DNA of 64,000 nucleotides from Brevibacterium sp. (GTDB lineage: Bacteria > Actinomycetota > Actinomycetes > Actinomycetales > Brevibacteriaceae): the NCBI GenBank assembly GCA_030457025.1, contig JAKDSA010000003.1, positions 1-64,000 on the forward strand, given 5' to 3'. The translations under genes and the position numbers were made by a program. The notes beneath the pieces were generated by a model. The model ran no database searches. It was not told the DNA's origin and was given only the letters and a program-made list of their open reading frames with translations. The number at the start of each line of letters is the position of its first letter. Within the stretch, counting starts at the first letter, position 1. Positions 44,718 to 51,978 of this stretch are shown here, one piece after another.

Positions 44718-45317
44718 ATGTCGATCATTCCGATCAATCTCAGCGGCACCTTGGCCGCCGATCCGCAGAGCCGGACGCTGCCGTCGGGCAGGGCCTGCGC
44801 ATCCTTCCGTCTGGCCGTCAACCATTGGCGACTCGACAAAGCGACGGGGGAGTATGCAGCCGAACCGACCTCGTGGTTCAGCGTCGACTGCTATGGGCCG
44901 CTGGCCAGCAATTGTTCGATGAGTCTTCATCGGGGCATGTTCGTCGTCGTCCAGGGAACCCTGAAGATACGGGAATGGTCGACGGAGGAGAAGAGCGGAA
45001 TTGCTCCAACCGTCGTCGCCGAGCACATCGGCCCGGACCTCCGGTACGGAACCGCTCACTACCAGAAAGCCAGTGGTGCCAATCGGCAACAGGACGGGCC
45101 ACAGCAGGCAGGGGCAGGCAGCGAATCAGGCTGGGGGGCCCTCGATAGCGAGGTCGCAGGCGGCGCGCCCGAGAGCTCCGCAGAATCGAGTCTCGACTCT
45201 TCGCACGACGTGGAAGGGACCGTGGATGACGAGGCTCCTACCGAGGACGGCGGCGACTCCGGAAACGTCGATGACGCCATCGCTCGTGACACGGTGAACG
45301 CGGCAGCACCGTTCTGA
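44718..45317 (+). CDS. ssb: Single-stranded DNA-binding protein (probable paralogue)
   Basis: OB-fold MSIIPINLSGTLAADPQSRTLPSGRACASFRLAV...WFSVDCYGPLA; acidic tail ending APF. Confidence 0.85.
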   Translation: MSIIPINLSGTLAADPQSRTLPSGRACASFRLAVNHWRLDKATGEYAAEPTSWFSVDCYGPLASNCSMSLHRGMFVVVQGTLKIREWSTEEKSGIAPTVVAEHIGPDLRYGTAHYQKASGANRQQDGPQQAGAGSESGWGALDSEVAGGAPESSAESSLDSSHDVEGTVDDEAPTEDGGDSGNVDDAIARDTVNAAAPF

Positions 45318-45338
45318 GCCGATTCGGCCTCAGGTGCC

Positions 45339-45430
45339 GATATTGTCTGAGTGCGGATATTGTCTGAGAGAGGACATCGTGCGCTGGTCGGCGCTCGCAC
45401 ATGTCGGATCTGACCGCGATTGTGCGAGCG
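45339..45430. repeat. Tandem 13-mer (GATATTGTCTGAG x2, 17-bp period) plus 10-bp inverted repeat
   Basis: GATATTGTCTGAG at 45339-45351 and 45356-45368; CGCTCGCACA (45392-45401)/TGTGCGAGCG (45421-45430). Confidence 0.8.
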
Positions 45431-45478
45431 ATCGGCTAAGGTGAGACTGTTAATCATTCCCATCTGCCGAGGTTGTTG

Positions 45479-46135
45479 ATGCGTCTCGTTCCCCTCCTGA
45501 GTCTTGGAGCCCTGACCTTGGCTCTGTCGGGCTGCTCGCTGCTGGGCTTCGGCGGTGATGATTCTCAGCCTGCACCTGTTCACACTCCGACGGAGCCGGC
45601 CGCTGAGGTCGACAAGGTTGTCACAGCGCTCGAACCGCTGATCGGCGACGAGGCCACTGTTCCGTCGACGAAGAAGTTCTTCAAGACCATGATCGATGCT
45701 GGGTACGATGCGGACCAGCTCGAAGCCACGATCGATGACTCCCCTTTGGGCAATGACGTTCCTTCGAAGATGTTCGGCGTCAAGACTGATAATGGCTGCG
45801 TCGTCGGGGAGATTCGGAAGGGAAAGGCCACCGCGGAGCTGATGCCGCCCACCGAGTCCACCGGGTCATGTCTGCTCGGCGAGGTCGAGCGTCCGAAGGG
45901 CGTGAAAGCGCCCGAGGGTGACAAGCGTGAAGAGGACGGCGACTCAAACGGCGCAGGCCACATGCCCGGTGAGGACATCAACGGCAAAGACGGCCCCTCT
46001 GAGAGCCCAGCTGAAGCTGACGGGGGAGCGGAAGAATCCTCCTCAGAGGGCACATCATCTGAAGGCTCCTCGTCCGCAGGAGGATCAGCCGAGGGGTCTT
46101 CGTCCGGTGAAGCACCCTCCCTGGGCGGCGGCTGA
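45479..46135 (+). CDS. Lipoprotein, DUF6993-like
   Basis: Signal peptide with lipobox LALSGC; disordered Ser/Gly/Glu-rich C-terminus. Confidence 0.65.
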   Translation: MRLVPLLSLGALTLALSGCSLLGFGGDDSQPAPVHTPTEPAAEVDKVVTALEPLIGDEATVPSTKKFFKTMIDAGYDADQLEATIDDSPLGNDVPSKMFGVKTDNGCVVGEIRKGKATAELMPPTESTGSCLLGEVERPKGVKAPEGDKREEDGDSNGAGHMPGEDINGKDGPSESPAEADGGAEESSSEGTSSEGSSSAGGSAEGSSSGEAPSLGGG

Positions 46136-46201
46136 CGCCTGATTCCCACAGTGCGCCTCGATTGGCACTTGGGTGTGCCTAAACGATAGCCTGAAGTCAT
46201 T

Positions 46202-47884
46202 ATGGCCGAATTCATTTACACCATGCACAAAGCGCGCAAAGCGCACGGTGACAAAGTCATTCTGGATGACGTGTCGATGTCCTTCTACCCCGGGGCGAAG
46301 ATCGGCATGGTCGGTCCGAACGGCGCCGGTAAATCAACGATTCTCAAGATCATGGCCGGGCTCGAACATCCCTCCAATGGTGAAGCTCGACTCAGCCCCG
46401 GTTACAGCGTGGGCATTCTGCTGCAGGAGCCACCTCTGAATGAGGAGAAGACGGTCCTCGGCAACGTCGAAGAAGGCGTCGGCGAGATCAAAGCCAAGCT
46501 CGACCGCTTCAACGCGATCTCCGAAGAGATGGCCAGTCCCGACGCAGACTTCGACACTCTCATGGAGGAGATGGGCAAGCTGCAGGAAGCCATCGATGCT
46601 GCTGACGCCTGGGACCTTGACTCCCAGCTCGAGCAGGCGATGGACGCACTGCGCTGCCCCCCGCCGGATGCCGATGTCAGCGTGCTCTCCGGCGGTGAGC
46701 GTCGCCGAGTGGCACTGTGCAAACTGCTGCTGGAGAAGCCTGATCTGCTGCTGCTCGATGAGCCCACCAACCACCTGGACGCGGAATCCGTGCTGTGGTT
46801 GGAACAGCATCTGACATCTTACCCGGGCGCTGTCATCGCGATCACTCACGATAGGTACTTCCTCGATCACGTGGCCCAATGGATCGCCGAAATCGACCGC
46901 GGACACCTCTACCCCTATGAGGGCAACTACTCGACCTATCTCGAGAAGAAGCAGGAACGACTGCAGGTCCAGGGGAAGAAGGACGCCAAGCTGTCGCGGC
47001 GCCTCAAGGACGAACTCGAATGGGTGCGGTCGAACCCCAAGGCCAAACAGACGAAGTCGAAGGCTCGTCTGGCTCGCTACGAGGAGATGGCGACTGAAGC
47101 GGAGAAGACCAAGAAGCTGGACTTCGAAGAGATTCAGATCCCTGCCGGACCTCGCCTCGGCGACATCGTCATCGAGGCTGACAACTTGCAGAAGGGCTAC
47201 GATGATCGTCTTCTCATCGATGGGCTCAGCTTCTCACTGCCTCGCAACGGCATCGTCGGTGTCATCGGCCCCAACGGTGTCGGCAAAACGACTCTGTTCA
47301 AGTCCATCGTCGGGCTCGAAGAGCTCGACGGAGGAGACCTCAAGATCGGTGACAGCGTCAAGACCTCCTACGTCGACCAGTCCCGTGGCGGAATCGATCC
47401 GAACAAGAACCTGTGGGAGGTCGTCTCCGACGGACTCGACTTCATCCAGGTGGGCAACGTGGAGATGCCCTCCCGGGCATATGTCTCCGCGTTCGGTTTC
47501 AAGGGACCGGACCAGCAGAAGAAGGCCGGTGTGCTCTCCGGTGGTGAGCGCAACCGCCTCAACCTGGCTCTGACCCTCAAACAGGGCGGAAACCTGCTGC
47601 TGCTCGATGAGCCGACTAACGACCTCGACGTCGAAACACTGGGCTCCTTGGAGAACGCACTCCTCGAGTTCCCCGGCTGCGCCGTGGTCGTCTCGCACGA
47701 CCGCTGGTTCCTCGACCGTGTGGCGACACACATCCTTGCCTGGGAAGGCACGGAAGAGGATCCCGCGAAATGGTACTGGTTCGAAGGCAACTTCGAGTCC
47801 TATGAGGCGAACAAGGTCGAACGACTCGGTGAAGACGCTGCTCGTCCCCACCGCGTGACCCACCGTCGCCTCACCCGCGACTGA
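46202..47884 (+). CDS. ettA: Energy-dependent translational throttle protein EttA (ABC-F ATPase)
   Basis: Two ABC cassettes (GPNGAGKSTILKIMAG, LSGGERRRVALCKLL; GPNGVGKTTLFKSI, LSGGERNRLNLALTL); MAEFIYTMHKARKAHGDKVILDDVSMSFYPGAKIG. Confidence 0.95.
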   Translation: MAEFIYTMHKARKAHGDKVILDDVSMSFYPGAKIGMVGPNGAGKSTILKIMAGLEHPSNGEARLSPGYSVGILLQEPPLNEEKTVLGNVEEGVGEIKAKLDRFNAISEEMASPDADFDTLMEEMGKLQEAIDAADAWDLDSQLEQAMDALRCPPPDADVSVLSGGERRRVALCKLLLEKPDLLLLDEPTNHLDAESVLWLEQHLTSYPGAVIAITHDRYFLDHVAQWIAEIDRGHLYPYEGNYSTYLEKKQERLQVQGKKDAKLSRRLKDELEWVRSNPKAKQTKSKARLARYEEMATEAEKTKKLDFEEIQIPAGPRLGDIVIEADNLQKGYDDRLLIDGLSFSLPRNGIVGVIGPNGVGKTTLFKSIVGLEELDGGDLKIGDSVKTSYVDQSRGGIDPNKNLWEVVSDGLDFIQVGNVEMPSRAYVSAFGFKGPDQQKKAGVLSGGERNRLNLALTLKQGGNLLLLDEPTNDLDVETLGSLENALLEFPGCAVVVSHDRWFLDRVATHILAWEGTEEDPAKWYWFEGNFESYEANKVERLGEDAARPHRVTHRRLTRD

Positions 47885-47888
47885 GTGA

Positions 47889-47913
47889 GCTCTGCGCGCA
47901 GTCAGCGCAGAGC
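47889..47913. terminator. Hairpin downstream of ettA
   Basis: GCTCTGCGC/GCGCAGAGC 9-bp stem. Confidence 0.5.
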
Positions 47914-47930
47914 ATAGAACCGATCTGCTG

Positions 47931-47967
47931 CAGGTGATGCCCCGGTCCATGACCGGGGCATCACCTG
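47931..47967. terminator. Strong hairpin between convergent genes
   Basis: CAGGTGATGCCCCGGT-CCATG-ACCGGGGCATCACCTG, perfect 16-bp stem. Confidence 0.75.
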
Positions 47968-47999
47968 TTGGTACGAGTCTGCGTTGAGGCTGCTGACAG

Positions 48000-48230
48000 T
48001 CAGGAGAACAGGTCGCCGACCAACAGCAGGAGCTTGAACAGATACCTGACGGCAATGGTGCCGACTATTCCGAACACGATCGATATCAGTGCGATCAGCG
48101 CCAAATTCATGTCCACGGCCTCACGGAGGAACACCAGGACAAGAATCGTGATGATGATGAAGAGCGCGACATTGACCAGACGAGAGAGGATCGTCCTGAG
48201 AGTCTCGATCATTGCGGTGTCTTTGCTCAC
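48000..48230 (-). CDS. Small two-TM membrane protein translationally coupled to tesB
   Basis: VSKDTAMIETLRTILSRLVNVALFIIITILVLVFLREAVDMNLALIALISIVFGIVGTIAVRYLFKLLLLVGDLFS; GTGA overlap with the upstream stop. Confidence 0.6.
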   Translation of the reverse strand: MSKDTAMIETLRTILSRLVNVALFIIITILVLVFLREAVDMNLALIALISIVFGIVGTIAVRYLFKLLLLVGDLFS

Positions 48231-49135
48231 TCGGGGACCTTGACGCGAACCATGCCTTCCTGGGCCACTGTGGCCAGAAGCTCGCCGCTCTGGGCAAAGA
48301 TGCGTCCGTACCCGAGGCCGCGACCGCCCTGGGCCGCGGGAGATTCCTGAACGTAGAGCATCCACTCATCGACCCGGACCCGGCGATGCCACCACATTGC
48401 GTGGTCGAGGCTGGCTACCCTCAGCCCCGGGCTCGTCCAACTCAGTCCCTGTCGGCGCAGAACCGGTTCGAGCAGGTTGAAGTCGCTGGCGTAGGCCAGA
48501 GCAGCGGCATTGAGCACAGGGTCATCACCGAACACGGAGCTGGCACGGAACCATACGTGCTGCTGTTCGCGCTGTCGATCATCGGTGGAATCGAGATACA
48601 GGGACGCCTCCACCGGGCGGATCTCGAAGGGACGTTTGTTGAGCCATTCGGTCACCTGAGGACTGTCGTGCCCTGCCAGAATGTCGCGAAGCTCCGGGCA
48701 CTCCTGCGGGCCGGGCAGCCCCGTCGGCATAGCTTCAGCATGCTCAAGGCCCTCCTGCTCGACCTGGAAGGATGCGATCAGGGACAGGATCGGCGCATCC
48801 TTCTGGTACGCGTGGACGCGCCGGGCCGAGAACGATCGTCCGTCACGCAGTCGTTCGACACCGAACTCAATCGGTTCGCTGACATCCCCGGCGCGCAGGA
48901 AGTAGCCGTGGAGTGAATGGATGAGCCGGTCATCCGGCAGGGTTGCAGCTGCGGCCACAACTGATTGAGCCACCACCTGACCGCCGAAGACTCGCCCATC
49001 TGGTTTGTACTGGTTCTGTCCGATGAAGTAGTCGCTCTCCCGGGACGCCGAGGTGAAGCTCAGGTTCTCGAGCTCGAGCACTCTGCGCAGCGTGTCGACG
49101 TTCGCCTCGGCACTGGTGTGGTCTGCATCGCTCAT
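48227..49135 (-). CDS. tesB: Acyl-CoA thioesterase II
   Basis: FGGQVVAQSVVAAAATLP, SLHGYFLRAGD, ASLDHAMWWHR. Confidence 0.93.
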   Translation of the reverse strand: MSDADHTSAEANVDTLRRVLELENLSFTSASRESDYFIGQNQYKPDGRVFGGQVVAQSVVAAAATLPDDRLIHSLHGYFLRAGDVSEPIEFGVERLRDGRSFSARRVHAYQKDAPILSLIASFQVEQEGLEHAEAMPTGLPGPQECPELRDILAGHDSPQVTEWLNKRPFEIRPVEASLYLDSTDDRQREQQHVWFRASSVFGDDPVLNAAALAYASDFNLLEPVLRRQGLSWTSPGLRVASLDHAMWWHRRVRVDEWMLYVQESPAAQGGRGLGYGRIFAQSGELLATVAQEGMVRVKVPE

Positions 49136-49228
49136 ATGGGCCTCCAGCCTGCGACAATGATTCTCGTCCGTGTGTTCACGATCCTATCGCGGCCCTCGCC
49201 GCACCGGTGAAAGTGGCATGATGGGCAT

Positions 49229-49771
49229 ATGCACACTGGCACCACTGATCCCCATCTGAACGAATTCACACGAGTACTGTTGGAGCTGAGATGGGGTGAC
49301 ATGGATGCCTATGGTCACGTCAACAACGTCACCCAGCTGCGCCTGCTCGAAGAAGCCCGCGTGAGAGCCCTCGGCTCACCGACGCACAGCAGCGACGCGC
49401 CCACAACTCCGGGTCGGCTGGGCATCGCGGAAACCGTATCGGGGATCGCGATCCCCGCAATCTTCGCCGAGGCGTCTGCGACCACCGAACTGCTCGTCGC
49501 CTCGCACACAATCGAGTATCGCCGTCCGATTCCCTATCGCGAGGGTCCCCTCGCCATCGATTTGGTCATCAGTGAAGTCAAACCGGCGTCTGTGACGATC
49601 GGTTACGTCATCGCCGAACCCGATGGGTCGGTGGGCTATACGCTGGCCGAGACGGTCATCGTCTTCGTGGACAGGGCGAGCTCTCGACCACGACGCCTGA
49701 GTCAGGAGGAGACTGCAGCAATGGAAGACGTCATTCGACCTGCCGTTCCGATGCGGGGGCGCCGGCGATGA
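49229..49771 (+). CDS. 4-hydroxybenzoyl-CoA-type (hotdog) thioesterase
   Basis: LRWGDMDAYGHVNNVTQLRLLEEAR hotdog catalytic motif. Confidence 0.88.
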   Translation: MHTGTTDPHLNEFTRVLLELRWGDMDAYGHVNNVTQLRLLEEARVRALGSPTHSSDAPTTPGRLGIAETVSGIAIPAIFAEASATTELLVASHTIEYRRPIPYREGPLAIDLVISEVKPASVTIGYVIAEPDGSVGYTLAETVIVFVDRASSRPRRLSQEETAAMEDVIRPAVPMRGRRR

Positions 49772-50442
49772 CCGATCTCGAGATCGCCGATCCGCTGGCG
49801 ATGAAGGACCTGGCCGCGTTCGCCTCGTTGGCCCATCGGCTGGACCCCGACGGGGCCATGCGTCTGCACGTGTCCTCGACCGTGCTCGTCGTCACCGTCG
49901 CACCGCTGTACCCTCACGGGATCGGCGATTCCACCCCGTTGGTGCTCGCCATGCGCATGCTGCGCCTGACCGGGCCGGAGATGGACGGACTCGATGAGGT
50001 CGTGCCTCTGGCCAACCTCAAGGACCGCTTTGCCAGAGCGGAGAACGCCACCCGACTGCCTGTACCGCCGAATTCGGTGCTGGTGTCGTGGACCGGCATT
50101 GCGCCCCCGAAGGGACAGTGGTCTGCCCGCGACAGACTTGCCGGTGATGTCATCCGCTCCACCGCCGAGGCAGGAATCGCAGAGATCAGTGACGGTGCTC
50201 CGGAAGGCGCGGGCTCACATGCGGTGAAAGCGCTGCGTTCGCGTGTGTGGTCGAAGCCGATGACGGCAGTCGGAGGCACCGAGCTGCCCGGTGGTCTGGC
50301 GTTCGCTGCGGACGCCCTGCGATTCGTGCCGGAGGCGGAGACCACCTCGGCGGGGGAGACCGAAGAATACGAGCTGTTGGAATCCTCCGGGTGGCTGCGG
50401 ATCGCGACCCCCGGCGGTCACCTGCTCACCCGGGCTCGATAA
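49768..50442 (+). CDS. Conserved hypothetical protein coupled to the thioesterase gene
   Basis: 224-aa ORF with ATGA overlap; no recognised domain. Confidence 0.65.
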   Translation: MTDLEIADPLAMKDLAAFASLAHRLDPDGAMRLHVSSTVLVVTVAPLYPHGIGDSTPLVLAMRMLRLTGPEMDGLDEVVPLANLKDRFARAENATRLPVPPNSVLVSWTGIAPPKGQWSARDRLAGDVIRSTAEAGIAEISDGAPEGAGSHAVKALRSRVWSKPMTAVGGTELPGGLAFAADALRFVPEAETTSAGETEEYELLESSGWLRIATPGGHLLTRAR

Positions 50443-50446
50443 GCCC

Positions 50447-50848
50447 TCAGACCGGGTTGCTGTTCGTGTTGACCATAGCCGTGGCCGCGCGCTGGAAGTA
50501 GTCCCAGAAGATTTCATCGTAGAGCGGCGGCAGCGACACATCATCAAGTGCGGCACGCATGCTGGCCAGCCAGCGGTCACGAGCATCGAGGTCGACAGGG
50601 AACGGGAAGTGGCGCATCCGCAGCCGCGGGTGGCCCCGCTCCTCCTGATAGGTCGTCGGACCACCGAAGTACTGTTCGAGGAACATCTGGAGGCGGTGCT
50701 TGGCACCGGTGAGGTCGTGTCCCTCCGGATACATGGCGATGAGCACTTCGTCCCGGTCGACGTGCTCGTAGAAGACATCGACGAGTCGTGTGAAGGTGGA
50801 GTGGCCACCGACAGCTTCGAAGATAGTCTCGTTCGACGTCTGAGTCAC
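50447..50848 (-). CDS. glbO: Truncated hemoglobin (group II, GlbO-like)
   Basis: FEAVGGHSTFTRLVDVFYEHV, YFGGPTTYQEERGHPRLRMRHFPFPV. Confidence 0.9.
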   Translation of the reverse strand: MTQTSNETIFEAVGGHSTFTRLVDVFYEHVDRDEVLIAMYPEGHDLTGAKHRLQMFLEQYFGGPTTYQEERGHPRLRMRHFPFPVDLDARDRWLASMRAALDDVSLPPLYDEIFWDYFQRAATAMVNTNSNPV

Positions 50849-50850
50849 GG

Positions 50851-51966
50851 TCAGTTCTCTCCGTTCGGGGTGTCGCCGCTGGATTCATCGGTGGTCGCTC
50901 GGATCTCGTCATCGCTGGGCAGAGGAGAGGGCGAATCCCCGGTGCGGCGCGAGGGCCTGTGGTCTGATGTGGAGCTGTCTTCGGCGCGTTTCGTCGTGGG
51001 TGCAGTCGACTCGGAAGTCCTCGGCAACGTCCTGAGGACAGCCTCCTGGACGATCGGGATCTGAATTCCGCGTTTGTCCAACTCGTCAGTGAGGGCGGCT
51101 CGGAAGGCGCGTTCAACCATCCACTGCAGGTTGGGTTTGGTCTTGATCATGGTCCTGATGACCCTGTACTCAGCAGAGATCGATTGGACGCCCGCGATTT
51201 CGGGAATATCGAGCATGGCGGAGGCGACTGCAGGGTCCTTGGACATCGTGGCTGTCACAGCGTGGGTGATCTCGCGGTAGGTGTCCATCGACGTGGAGTA
51301 GTCGATGGGGATCTCCAGGACTGCGCGTGCCCATCCCTGTGACAGGTTTCCGACTCGCATGATCTCACCGTTGCGCACGTGCCACAGCGTTCCGGTGAGA
51401 TCGCGGATCGCGGTCTTGCGGAGGCCGAAGTCTTCGACTTCACCGACGGCTTCGCCGAGATCAACGGTGTCACCAATGCCGTATTGGTCCTCGATGACCA
51501 TGAAGAATCCTGAGAGGTAGTCCTTGACGAGCTCTTGTGCGCCGAAAGCCAGCGCCACACCGACGATTCCCGCCGAGGCCAGGATCGGGGCGATGTTGAA
51601 GTTCATCTGGTCGAGGACCATGAGAGCGGCGATGACAACGATGATGATCGTCGCTACCGAAGAGAGCATTCGGCCGACGGTCTTCGCCCGCTGGGCACGT
51701 CGTTCACGGATCACCGTCGGTTCGATGCCGGTCCGCTGTGATTCGGCGACCGTGGACGAGAACTTGTTGTTCTCCGCGGACTTCTCGCTGCCGACGGTGC
51801 CCTTGGCCACTGCAGCGGAGAAGCGTCTGATGAGGATCCGCATCACCATGTTCAGCACGATGGCACCAACGATGATGATGACGATCCTCAGCGGTGCGTC
51901 GAGGAGAAAGTCCCAATCGAGCTTGGGCGCGGACAAGAGGTCAGATTCCAGAGCTTGCAAAGTCAT
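50851..51966 (-). CDS. MscS-family mechanosensitive ion channel
   Basis: ASAGIVGVALAFGAQELVKDYLSGFFMVIEDQYGIGDTVDLGEAVGEVEDFGLRKTAIRDLTGTLWHVRNGEI. Confidence 0.93.
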   Translation of the reverse strand: MTLQALESDLLSAPKLDWDFLLDAPLRIVIIIVGAIVLNMVMRILIRRFSAAVAKGTVGSEKSAENNKFSSTVAESQRTGIEPTVIRERRAQRAKTVGRMLSSVATIIIVVIAALMVLDQMNFNIAPILASAGIVGVALAFGAQELVKDYLSGFFMVIEDQYGIGDTVDLGEAVGEVEDFGLRKTAIRDLTGTLWHVRNGEIMRVGNLSQGWARAVLEIPIDYSTSMDTYREITHAVTATMSKDPAVASAMLDIPEIAGVQSISAEYRVIRTMIKTKPNLQWMVERAFRAALTDELDKRGIQIPIVQEAVLRTLPRTSESTAPTTKRAEDSSTSDHRPSRRTGDSPSPLPSDDEIRATTDESSGDTPNGEN

Positions 51967-51978
51967 GATGTCACGAGC

